Program-made: the position numbers and the translations under genes
In this document: positions 1 to 6,082 of the stretch, one piece after another
Position numbering within the stretch: position 1 is the first letter of the stretch
Layout of the letters: each line of letters opens with the position of its first letter
Source: Methylomarinum sp964442675
GTDB taxonomy: Bacteria; Pseudomonadota; Gammaproteobacteria; Methylococcales; Methylomonadaceae
NCBI GenBank assembly: GCA_964442675.1
Contig: CAYUAE010000066.1
Coordinates: 1-11,121 of the forward strand
Length of the DNA: 11,121 nucleotides
Direction of reading: 5' to 3'
Notes under the pieces: generated by a model
What the model was told of the DNA's origin: nothing
The model's input: the letters and a program-made list of their open reading frames with translations, nothing else
Databases searched by the model: none

Positions 1-57
1 ACTATCCATAGCTATCACGCCTCATCCTGCGCTTTTATTATATTCTGATTTTCTTTT
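1..57 (-). other. AT-rich left edge, possible start of a further minus-strand gene
   Basis: This stretch follows the nir operon on the minus strand. A minus-strand ATG lies at 9-7, with a GAGG motif about 10 bases upstream of it. A TATAAT hexamer (plus-strand ATTATA at 37-42) sits further upstream, with a poor -35 match. A next gene could therefore begin here, but only three codons are inside the window, so neither its reality nor its identity can be judged. In other bacteria nirE or nirN may follow nirJ; nothing visible here supports or excludes that. Confidence 0.25.
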
Positions 58-129
58 TTATAAATCCAGCACCTCGCCCCGAAGGGCAATATTTTCTTCA
101 AAAACAATGCACTTTTGTATCCTTGCCAT
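58..129 (-). CDS. 23-codon micro-ORF overlapping the nirJ stop codon
   Basis: A short reading frame starts with ATG at 129-127, sharing one base with the nirJ TAA stop (TAATG), and ends with TAA at 60-58. The start of the product reads MARIQKCIVF and its end reads RGEVLDL. I recognise no family. The one-base stop/start overlap is the same geometry as the nirG-nirH and nirH-nirJ junctions, so reinitiation after nirJ is possible. No purine-rich ribosome binding site is visible ahead of the ATG, and the ORF contains a UUCG hairpin, so it could equally be chance in the 3' untranslated region or the remnant of a longer gene. Confidence 0.25.
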   Translation of the reverse strand: MARIQKCIVFEENIALRGEVLDL

Positions 130-159
130 TAATGAGGAGCTATTCTGGAGGTGCTGGAT
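64..159. repeat. 12-bp perfect inverted repeat flanking the end of nirJ
   Basis: ATCCAGCACCTC at 64-75 and its exact reverse complement GAGGTGCTGGAT at 148-159 are separated by 72 bases. One arm lies in the last codons of nirJ and the other at the end of the micro-ORF. A transcript could fold with the nirJ stop and the UUCG hairpin inside the loop. It could also be chance. Confidence 0.4.
76..87 (-). terminator. UUCG tetraloop hairpin after nirJ
   Basis: On the minus-strand transcript this reads GCCC-UUCG-GGGC, a short G+C stem closed by the very stable C(UUCG)G tetraloop, with one possible extra U-G pair outside. It lies about 40 bases past the nirJ stop. No U-run follows, so it is not a standard intrinsic terminator. 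It could stabilise the 3' end of the message or mark partial termination. Confidence 0.35.
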
Positions 160-1298
160 AAAGCCGAAATTTCCGCTTCGGTTAAATAACATCCTGGATC
201 TTCCTGCCACGGGTCACCATAAACCTGCTCCGCGCGTACTCGGGTATTACCATTACAAATGGCTTGCCAGGCACACATGCCACAACGACCTTTAAGCGGC
301 CGGGGCGAGGCTTTCAGACCGGCCATCAACGGGTCGGACAAATCTTGCCAGATTTCGGAAAATGGCCGCTGCTTAACATTACCCAAGTCATAATGCCACC
401 AAAAGGTATCCGGGTGCACATGTCCCAGATTGTCGATATTGGCCACATTAACACCGGAGGCATTACCGCCCCACTGCTGCAGACGTTGTTGCATGACCTG
501 TGTATGCTGTGGAAATTTTCGCCGTACCCAATGTAAAAAATAAACCGCATCCGCATCATTATTACCGGTCACAATTTCCTTTTGCAGGCCCTGCTGTTCC
601 CAACGTAAACCTGTTTCAAACAACAGATCCATCACCTCGCGGGTCATATTGAAAAAGGCATCATCCTTACGGTTTCGATTACCCCGTCCCCCATAATTTA
701 AATGTGATAAATAAAATTTATCAATCTGTTCCTCTTCAACTAACTGCAAAATGGCCTGAAAGTCATCCGCATTATCCTGTGTCAGGGTAAACCGGACGCC
801 CGCTTTAATACCGTGTTCACGACACAGGCGAATACCCGCCATCGCCGCCTCGAATGAACCTTCTTTCTGACGGAATTTATCGTGGGTAGCACCGATACCA
901 TCGAGACTGATACCGATATATTGATAACCTATCCCGGCAATACGTTCAATATTCTGCGTATTGACCAATGTGCCATTGCTGGATAAGGCAACATAAAAGC
1001 CCATGGATTTGGCGCGTTTGGAAATGGCAAAAATATGCGGATGTAACAGCGGCTCCCCCCCGGATAAAATCAGTACCGGCACCTGAAAATCATGCAAGTC
1101 ATCCATGACCCGATAAATTTCTTCAAGACTCAGTTCGCCGGGAAAATCAATATCGGCCGAGGTGGTGTAACAATGTTTACAGGTTAAATTACAGCGCCGG
1201 ATCAGATTCCAGATAACGACAGGCGCCTTGGGTTTACGGGCAGGTTTTAGTGGCGTTGGCTGCAACAATTCGCGTATATAATGGCTTAACCGAAACAT
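129..1298 (-). CDS. nirJ: NirJ, radical SAM enzyme of heme d1 biosynthesis
   Basis: NirJ acts on 12,18-didecarboxysiroheme, removing the propionate side chains at C3 and C8 on the way to the d1 keto groups. This 389-residue protein has the radical SAM cluster motif C36-x3-C40-x2-C43 and the SAM-binding segment SGGEP at 79-83. It also has a C-terminal SPASM-like cysteine set, C339, C342, C348 and C370, expected to hold a second iron-sulfur cluster. The ATG shares one base with the nirH TGA stop (TGATG), and a GAGG lies 8 bases upstream (1310-1307). It is the last clear gene of the nirFDLGHJ run. AhbC or AhbD of the alternative heme pathway are close relatives, but the neighbouring nirF and the doubled decarboxylase genes favour NirJ. 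Confidence 0.93.
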   Translation of the reverse strand: MFRLSHYIRELLQPTPLKPARKPKAPVVIWNLIRRCNLTCKHCYTTSADIDFPGELSLEEIYRVMDDLHDFQVPVLILSGGEPLLHPHIFAISKRAKSMGFYVALSSNGTLVNTQNIERIAGIGYQYIGISLDGIGATHDKFRQKEGSFEAAMAGIRLCREHGIKAGVRFTLTQDNADDFQAILQLVEEEQIDKFYLSHLNYGGRGNRNRKDDAFFNMTREVMDLLFETGLRWEQQGLQKEIVTGNNDADAVYFLHWVRRKFPQHTQVMQQRLQQWGGNASGVNVANIDNLGHVHPDTFWWHYDLGNVKQRPFSEIWQDLSDPLMAGLKASPRPLKGRCGMCAWQAICNGNTRVRAEQVYGDPWQEDPGCYLTEAEISALSSTSRIAPH

Positions 1299-1768
1299 CA
1301 GCGTATCCTCAGCCCGGTTTTTTTCAAGATGCGCGTACTATAAAGGATTTCATACCCACGGTTATAGTCCCCCAGTAAGGCGGCGATATGGGCGACCTGT
1401 TGTTCAACGCCGGATTGTTCGGTGCTATGTACCATGGCGAAAAAATTATACGGCCATTCCGGTAAATGGCGGGGGCGTTGATAGCAATGACTGACAAAGT
1501 CCAGTCGCCCGATACGCTCACCCAAGCGATCGATATGCGCATCCTCGATATTCCAAACCGACATACCATTGAAACGGTAGCCCAATTTATAATGATTCGG
1601 CACAGCAGCGATACGGCGAATAATGCCATCGTTTTTCATCTTTTCAAGCCGTTGCATCAGCTGTTCGGCTGAAATATCCAGTTGCCCGGCCAGCCATTGA
1701 TAAGGCTCTGGCACCAAGGGCAAACCGGCCTGAGTCAATTTGATAATTTTTCTGTCCAGACTATCCAT
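1298..1768 (-). CDS. nirH: NirH, siroheme decarboxylase subunit (AhbB-type)
   Basis: This subunit of the NirDLGH siroheme decarboxylase helps convert the C12 and C18 acetate side chains of siroheme to methyls. The 156-residue protein has the Lrp/AsnC fold: an N-terminal helix-turn-helix-like region (about 1-60) and a C-terminal ligand-binding alpha/beta domain (about 65-150). It carries the B-type signature VSHCYQRPR at 92-100 followed by WPYN at 105-108, and ends in a YSTRILKK segment. NirL shares these features, while NirD and NirG do not. His94 is a candidate heme-contacting or catalytic residue, as reported for histidines in AhbA/AhbB-type enzymes. The ATG shares one base with the nirG TAA (TAATG). 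The assignment as H rather than L rests on gene order. Confidence 0.88.
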   Translation of the reverse strand: MDSLDRKIIKLTQAGLPLVPEPYQWLAGQLDISAEQLMQRLEKMKNDGIIRRIAAVPNHYKLGYRFNGMSVWNIEDAHIDRLGERIGRLDFVSHCYQRPRHLPEWPYNFFAMVHSTEQSGVEQQVAHIAALLGDYNRGYEILYSTRILKKTGLRIR

Positions 1769-2211
1769 TACACGGGAAACCTGAGGCCGACGAAATATTC
1801 TTTTTTCTTAGGCATGTCATACACCTTAAGCCCTGTTTTTTCGCTGATTTCCTGTAATATGTGCTGAATCTGTTCAGGACTTTCCGTAGCCAGGACAAAC
1901 CACATGTTAAAGCGGTGTTGACGGGCGTAATTATGCGCGACTTCAGGAAAGGCATTGACCATTTCGGCAACCTCATCGAAACGCTGCTCGGGAACCTGCA
2001 TGGCTGCCAAGGTCAAGCCGCCGCCCATTTTTTCAGCATGAAACATCGGCCCGAACCGACTCAGTACACCTGTTTGCAGCAGGCTTTCCAAGCGTTGCAA
2101 TAGTTCATCCACACCGATGCCAAGTCGTTCCGCCACTTCCTGATAGGGTGCATCACAAATTGGAAAATCATCTTGTAACACATTGATGATCGCTTTATCC
2201 TGTTTATCCAT
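1768..2211 (-). CDS. nirG: NirG, siroheme decarboxylase subunit (AhbA-type)
   Basis: NirG is a 147-residue Lrp/AsnC-like subunit of siroheme decarboxylase. It has the A-type signature VAHNYAR at 91-97 followed by the NMWFVLA strand, and ends in a KKEYFVGLRF segment resembling the end of NirD. I place the start at the ATG at 2211. It is preceded by a purine-rich GGAAAAGG, overlaps the nirL TAA by 8 bases exactly as nirL overlaps nirD, and gives the usual family length. A longer frame from a GTG at 2247 would add 12 residues (PYILFCKRKRP) with no support. Although built like a transcription regulator, it should work as an enzyme subunit, probably paired with NirH. Confidence 0.88.
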   Translation of the reverse strand: MDKQDKAIINVLQDDFPICDAPYQEVAERLGIGVDELLQRLESLLQTGVLSRFGPMFHAEKMGGGLTLAAMQVPEQRFDEVAEMVNAFPEVAHNYARQHRFNMWFVLATESPEQIQHILQEISEKTGLKVYDMPKKKEYFVGLRFPV

Positions 2212-2701
2212 CGGCCTTTTCCGTTTGCAAAACAGGATATAAGGCACCCCGCTGCTTAAAACAGCGCGTGCTAAACAAAACCTGATAAGAAAAATCCTCT
2301 AATTGACAGCGCCTGATCAATTCATCAATCTGCTGCAATACCGTACCTCGGTTTTTACCGTAGACCATGCAATAGAGATTATAAGGCCAGATGCCCGGTT
2401 TACGCGGCCTTTGATAGCATAAAGAAACATAATGAATCTGACTGAGCGCCTGCCCCACCGTCTCGACTTGCGCATCCGGTACATTCCAGACAATCATCGC
2501 ATTCGCACGATAACCCAGTAAACGATGGTTGACGATAACCCCAAAGCGCTTGATGACACCAATCTTCTTCAAATATTGAATACGTTCGATCAAGGCCTGT
2601 TCGGAAAGCGCCAAGGTTTCAGCCAATTGTGCATAAGGCTCAGGGCATACTGGCAAGCCTTGTTGTAACAGCTCCAGCAATTGATAATCCTGCTCATCCA
2701 T
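2204..2701 (-). CDS. nirL: NirL, siroheme decarboxylase subunit (AhbB-type)
   Basis: NirL is a 165-residue Lrp/AsnC-like subunit of siroheme decarboxylase, expected to pair with NirD. It aligns without gaps to NirH from the start: both have GLP at 15-17, PEPY at 20-23, GYR at 63-65, VWN at 71-73 and CYQRPR at 95-100. The visible difference is Leu94 in NirL where NirH has His94, directly before the CYQRPR motif, so the two B-type subunits may not be catalytically equal. The C-terminus reads VLFSTRCFKQRG, matching the YSTR segment of NirH. Its ATG lies inside the last codons of nirD, an 8-base overlap that suggests coupled translation. The gene name follows the conserved F-D-L-G-H-J order. Confidence 0.88.
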   Translation of the reverse strand: MDEQDYQLLELLQQGLPVCPEPYAQLAETLALSEQALIERIQYLKKIGVIKRFGVIVNHRLLGYRANAMIVWNVPDAQVETVGQALSQIHYVSLCYQRPRKPGIWPYNLYCMVYGKNRGTVLQQIDELIRRCQLEDFSYQVLFSTRCFKQRGALYPVLQTEKADG

Positions 2702-3158
2702 CGCTTAAGTCCAATTCAAAGCCCAGGTCGATAAAATAGTCTTTCAGCAGCGGAAATTGCAGCACAGGAAAACCCGTTTGCTGTTCAATATCCGCAACAA
2801 CCGCATCCAGGTGAGCCTGATTTTCACCGATCAACACAAACCACAGATTCAGCTTGTTTTCCCGTTCATAATTATGATTGACTTCCTGAAACTGATTGAT
2901 TGTTTCAGCGACCGCCTGTAATTCCGATTCCGGCACAGCCATTGCAGCGAGCATGCTTTTACCGATTTTATTGACTTGAATGACGCTGCCGATACGATGA
3001 ATCAGTTTTTGATCATTCAATGCCTGCATTGCCTCTAACACAGCCTGCTCGCTGACACCTAGCCGCTCGGCGATGGCTCGGTATGGCCGGCATTCCAATG
3101 GAAAATCATGCTGAAAATCATTCAGCAGTTGTTTTTCGAGTGGGGTTAAGGCCATCAC
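2694..3158 (-). CDS. nirD: NirD, siroheme decarboxylase subunit (AhbA-type)
   Basis: NirD is a 154-residue Lrp/AsnC-like subunit of siroheme decarboxylase. It shows the A-type signature VNHNYER at 93-99 followed by NLWFVL, and a terminal LLKDYFIDLGF segment similar to NirG. The N-terminal region (DFP at 18-20, RPY at 24-26, RLGVSEQAV) is the helix-turn-helix part, which in this enzyme family is not known to be used for DNA binding. Two starts are possible: GTG at 3158, overlapping the nirF TGA by 3 bases, or ATG at 3155, forming TGATG like the nirH-nirJ junction. I favour the ATG slightly, though the difference is one residue. In some species D and L are fused; here they are separate. Confidence 0.88.
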   Translation of the reverse strand: MMALTPLEKQLLNDFQHDFPLECRPYRAIAERLGVSEQAVLEAMQALNDQKLIHRIGSVIQVNKIGKSMLAAMAVPESELQAVAETINQFQEVNHNYERENKLNLWFVLIGENQAHLDAVVADIEQQTGFPVLQFPLLKDYFIDLGFELDLSDG

Positions 3159-4321
3159 AAGCCCATCTGATAAGCACGTGAGGTAAAAAAGATGCCACTT
3201 GGCTTTGCAGCCGGCAAGCGGGCTAATTCTTTAAAACTGGCCGTATCATAAACGACTAACTGATTATCATCACGGACAGAGATCCAAACCTGTTCACCGC
3301 GCGGGGTAAATTCCATATGCAGAACAGCCTTACCCGGTTGTAGATGTTTGATAATGGAAAAATCCTTGACGTCAATCACCTGAACATGGCTGTTATCTGG
3401 AAATGCAAAATTAACCCAGATATGCCGCCCATCAGGCCTTGCCATGACAAAAACCGGTTGCCCCAATACCGGAATGGTTTTAACCAGGCGCCAGCTTTGC
3501 TTGTCAACCACCCAGACTTCATGCCGACCAATCGCCGGTAAAAACAACAGATTGCCTGTATCAGCCCAACCTTCCAGATGCGGCATTTTATACACCGGCA
3601 GCTTGTCGTCATTTTTAGCAAAATCCGGCAGCAAGCGTTTAACACCCTGCTCGGTCTGCCATAAATCCAGTAATGCCAAACCTGGCTCACCAAACAAACC
3701 GGCAATATAGTAACGACCATTATCCGATAGCAAGGCGTCATAAGGTTTACGACCGATGCCTTTGAATTTGTGTACAACGGGGTGTTTGATATCCTGCACA
3801 TTCAATAGCCAGATTTCTCCCGCATCAAAGAGACTGAAGGCAAAGCCCTGCCCTGGCGTATCGACTAACCCAACCACGCGTGACGGCTTACCCTGGTCAT
3901 CTACAGCCGGAATATCGGCCAGCAACTCCAGACTTTCACTGGAAAAAACCTTAACGCCGCCAGGCGCATAATTAGACACCGCAATCAAGCGACCATCCTG
4001 CGAAATAGCCCCGCCAATACTGTTTTTGGCCTGCACAATGCGTTTTTTGATTTTATTTTGCAATAAATCGATTTGGGTCAACCCGCCATCACGCCCAAAC
4101 ACATAGGCATAGCGTTGATCTCGGGAGAAAACGACCGATGCATGGGACAAATCGCCCAGACCTTCAATTTTCGCCAGAATTTCCCGGCGACTGGTATTGA
4201 CCAGTAACACGCTACCCTGCGCTCTTTCGATAACGACGCCTAAATCGCCCGTCGCACGAAGCTCGGCAACAGCAGATAAAGAAAAGGCGATCAGAATAAA
4301 GAAGATGCTGCGGATAAACAT
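3155..4321 (-). CDS. nirF: NirF, periplasmic d1-type beta-propeller protein of heme d1 biosynthesis
   Basis: NirF is needed for a late step of heme d1 assembly in the periplasm and resembles the eight-bladed d1 domain of cytochrome cd1 nitrite reductase. The 388-residue protein starts with an apparent Sec signal peptide: a hydrophobic stretch at 5-16, then SAVA with likely cleavage after Ala19. The rest is repeated propeller-like strands (for example DGRLIAVSNY and DNGRYYIAGL). It has no cysteine at all, so there is no CxxCH heme c site, which separates it from NirS and NirN, and there is no lipobox. The ATG lacks a strong ribosome binding site. It leads the nirFDLGHJ run, 68 bases after the end of a radical SAM gene on the same strand, with a candidate promoter in that gap. 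Confidence 0.9.
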   Translation of the reverse strand: MFIRSIFFILIAFSLSAVAELRATGDLGVVIERAQGSVLLVNTSRREILAKIEGLGDLSHASVVFSRDQRYAYVFGRDGGLTQIDLLQNKIKKRIVQAKNSIGGAISQDGRLIAVSNYAPGGVKVFSSESLELLADIPAVDDQGKPSRVVGLVDTPGQGFAFSLFDAGEIWLLNVQDIKHPVVHKFKGIGRKPYDALLSDNGRYYIAGLFGEPGLALLDLWQTEQGVKRLLPDFAKNDDKLPVYKMPHLEGWADTGNLLFLPAIGRHEVWVVDKQSWRLVKTIPVLGQPVFVMARPDGRHIWVNFAFPDNSHVQVIDVKDFSIIKHLQPGKAVLHMEFTPRGEQVWISVRDDNQLVVYDTASFKELARLPAAKPSGIFFTSRAYQMGL

Positions 4322-4354
4322 TTTCAGTCAACGTAAAATCAAAACATTTATCCT

Positions 4355-4384
4355 ATCATAAAGATAAACCATTCTACCCGGCAA
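4355..4384 (-). promoter_or_regulatory. Candidate promoter of the nirFDLGHJ operon
   Basis: On the minus strand, TTGCCG (plus 4379-4384) and TATGAT (plus 4355-4360) are separated by 18 bases, a moderate sigma-70 match. They lie between the radical SAM stop and nirF, giving a leader of roughly 25-30 bases. An inverted repeat, TTTATC (4347-4352) with GATAAA (4363-4368), brackets the -10 and could be an operator. I see no good FNR/DNR box (TTGAT-N4-ATCAA), which would be expected for anaerobic or nitric oxide control. Confidence 0.35.
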
Positions 4385-4389
4385 TCATG

Positions 4390-5235
4390 TCAGGCGACAG
4401 AAACCGTAAATCCCAAGCGTTCGATTTTTTGGGCAAATGCATTCATTTCAGTTGGCGTTAAAGCGCGTAACTTATTCGCTTCAGGCTGTAAAGAAGGCCT
4501 GGCCAGGGTATAAAGCATCACCTCCCGAATATCACATTGCACCTTGATTTGCTGAAAAAACTGTAAAAACGCGTACTGTGCCTGTTCATTCCAGGGAAAC
4601 TCCAGGTAATCGAACAAACAGGTTTGAATTTTGCTGTGACAAAGCTGACTGCTACGCTGTAATTTTTCAATAATCCGATCATTATCATCCCGGCAATCAT
4701 TGATACGTTTCCGTCCTTGCAGACTGCCGCTATCAATCTTGAACCAGACTTCCCCGCCATAATGCTGCAAGCGCTGCAAGCCCTGCTGCACGTTTTTTTG
4801 ATGTATAAGGCTGCCGTTCGTGATTAAAACAAAATGACAATCGGGTAAAATCTGATAATTCAGTGCTGTTTCGGCAACCAGGTCAATCGCTCGCGCGAAT
4901 TCCTGCACACTGGTCGGTTCACCATTCCCCGACAAGGCAATATCTTTAATCTGTTGCAAAGCTTGCGGCACATTGAATTGCGTGTAAAACGCGCCGGCCT
5001 GCAGCTGCTGAAAAAAATAATGCAATTCATTTTCCAGCAATGTGAAATCAATTGCTGGCGCAACGCCACGTTGCAAGTCGGGCACCTGACAATAAACACA
5101 ACGCCAGTTACAGGCATTATTAGTATTGAAGTTGATACCGATCGACACACCACCTGCGCGCCGGGAAAGTACAGGATAAACATATTTAAGCCCGGCAATA
5201 TCGCGATTATGATCGGTTGTGGATAATTGTTTCAT
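4390..5235 (-). CDS. Radical SAM protein of unknown function (COG0731-like)
   Basis: Counted from the first possible ATG at 5271, the product is 293 residues with the cluster motif C54-x3-C58-x2-C61 (in NNACNWRCVYCQVPD), the SAM-binding variant SGNGEPT at 114-120, TNGSL at 151-155 and KIDSG at 178-182. This pattern resembles the group that includes wyosine-type Fe-S oxidoreductases. I prefer the ATG at 5235 (281 residues), because the first 12 residues are basic and unlike a domain start; neither start has a clear ribosome binding site. No C-terminal cysteine cluster is visible, so probably only one 4Fe-4S centre. It lies between fae (divergent) and nirF (same strand), so the substrate could belong to heme d1, to methanopterin-type C1 cofactors, or to neither. 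It is not a second NirJ. Confidence 0.75.
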   Translation of the reverse strand: MKQLSTTDHNRDIAGLKYVYPVLSRRAGGVSIGINFNTNNACNWRCVYCQVPDLQRGVAPAIDFTLLENELHYFFQQLQAGAFYTQFNVPQALQQIKDIALSGNGEPTSVQEFARAIDLVAETALNYQILPDCHFVLITNGSLIHQKNVQQGLQRLQHYGGEVWFKIDSGSLQGRKRINDCRDDNDRIIEKLQRSSQLCHSKIQTCLFDYLEFPWNEQAQYAFLQFFQQIKVQCDIREVMLYTLARPSLQPEANKLRALTPTEMNAFAQKIERLGFTVSVA

Positions 5236-5327
5236 GTTTTTAATAAAAGTTTTTCTCAATACAGCATACATTTTTTAGCATGATGACTAAAGTCCAAACA
5301 ACACATACAAATCACACTTCAAAGACT

Positions 5328-5356
5328 TTTAGAACAGACTCAAAACATGATATTCT
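5328..5356 (+). promoter_or_regulatory. Candidate fae promoter (extended -10)
   Basis: TTTAGA at 5328-5333 and TATTCT at 5351-5356 are spaced by 17 bases, and the -10 is preceded by TG at 5348-5349, giving an extended -10 element. The leader to fae would be about 45 bases and contains a small GAGT-GGTT-ACTC hairpin. The -35 match is modest. Confidence 0.4.
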
Positions 5357-5395
5357 TAAAGCTTCGAGTGGTTACTCACTAGTTTTAGATTTTTT

Positions 5396-5399
5396 GGAG
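5396..5399 (+). promoter_or_regulatory. Ribosome binding site of fae
   Basis: GGAG lies 7 bases before the ATG at 5407 in an otherwise T- and A-rich leader. This fixes the start and fits a well-translated gene. Confidence 0.75.
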
Positions 5400-5406
5400 T
5401 TTAAAA

Positions 5407-5955
5407 ATGAGCGAAAGAATTGTTATGAGAACGGGTGAAGCATTAGTTGCCGGCGGACCTCCTGGAACTGCGGCGGAACCTGAAATTGTTATCGGCGAAC
5501 TGGATGGCCCAGTAGGCACGGCACTGGCAACATTGACGGGTGATCAAACAAAAGGCCATTCCAAAGTTTTTGCTATTTTAAATACCGACATTCAGGTGCG
5601 CCCTGTAACCTTGATGGTCAGCAAAGTCACGGTCAACAACAACCGTTATACCAACATCCTGATGGGTACCGTGCAAGCGGCTATCGCCAATGGTGTTCTT
5701 GATGCCGTTCGTGCCGGCGATATTCCAAAAGAAAAAGCCAATGATTTAGGGATTATCTGTTCGGTTTGGCTAAACCCCAGTGTTGCAACCGATGACAACC
5801 TGGATCACCAAATTCTGTTCGACATCCACCGTAAAGCGATGGCTCAGGCCATCCATAAAGCCATGACCAATACACCGGATATCGACTGGTTATTGGAAAA
5901 CCAGGACAAGATTACCCATAAGTATTTCCAAATGGGTCTGGATGGAAAAATCTAA
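5407..5955 (+). CDS. Formaldehyde-activating enzyme (Fae) family protein, probably lacking the catalytic His
   Basis: Classical Fae condenses formaldehyde with tetrahydromethanopterin to give methylene-H4MPT in the cytoplasm of methylotrophs. This 182-residue protein has the family landmarks: GEALV at 10-14, a following hydrophobic IVIG, PVTLMVSKVTVNN in the middle, an AIANGVLDAVRAGDIP helix region, and KANDLGIICSVWLNP. The classical enzymes I recall read A-H-I-D-L-I-I-G in the region of the general-acid His17; the gapless match back from IVIG here reads A-E-P-E-I-V-I-G, with Glu24 in place of His. It also has extra Gly/Pro residues (GGPPG at 16-20) just before. It therefore looks like a divergent paralogue of the Fae2/Fae3 kind, whose role is unclear, and not the main Fae, so I give no symbol. 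The gene stands alone with its own promoter, strong ribosome binding site and terminator. Confidence 0.9.
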   Translation: MSERIVMRTGEALVAGGPPGTAAEPEIVIGELDGPVGTALATLTGDQTKGHSKVFAILNTDIQVRPVTLMVSKVTVNNNRYTNILMGTVQAAIANGVLDAVRAGDIPKEKANDLGIICSVWLNPSVATDDNLDHQILFDIHRKAMAQAIHKAMTNTPDIDWLLENQDKITHKYFQMGLDGKI

Positions 5956-5976
5956 ACCCGCGCTTTCTAAAAGCAC

Positions 5977-6002
5977 AAAAACCCCGCGCTAGCGGGGTTT
6001 TT
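5977..6002 (+). terminator. Intrinsic terminator after fae, possibly bidirectional
   Basis: An 11-base perfect stem, AAAAACCCCGC (5977-5987) and GCGGGGTTTTT (5992-6002), encloses the loop GCTA. It lies 22 bases past the fae stop. The G+C core with flanking A and T runs works on both strands, so it could also stop transcripts arriving from the convergent toxin gene. A smaller GCTTT-CTA-AAAGC hairpin at 5962-5974 comes just before it. Confidence 0.92.
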
Positions 6003-6082
6003 CATTTCTGATACTGAAAATCAAGATCACGACTTCTGTCCTGTGTATTTTAAAGCAATGCTGTATATTTAGCGCGACCTTG

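Noticed and set aside
264..536. Open frame on the plus strand inside nirJ
   Set aside because: It is antisense to the well-supported nirJ, has no ribosome binding site and no recognisable family; it is a shadow of the real gene.
2212..2247. Extended N-terminus of NirG from a GTG at 2247
   Set aside because: It would add a basic 12-residue tail, lacks support, and breaks the 8-base overlap pattern seen at nirD-nirL; ATG at 2211 has a better ribosome binding site and gives the usual length.
1298..3158. Reading nirD, nirL, nirG and nirH as four Lrp/AsnC transcription regulators
   Set aside because: The fold is the same, but the HNYxR and CYQRP signatures, the order between nirF and nirJ, and the operon context fit siroheme decarboxylase subunits.
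3155..4321. NirS (cytochrome cd1 nitrite reductase) or NirN instead of NirF
   Set aside because: The protein has no cysteine and so no CxxCH cytochrome c site, and its length is that of a d1-type propeller alone.
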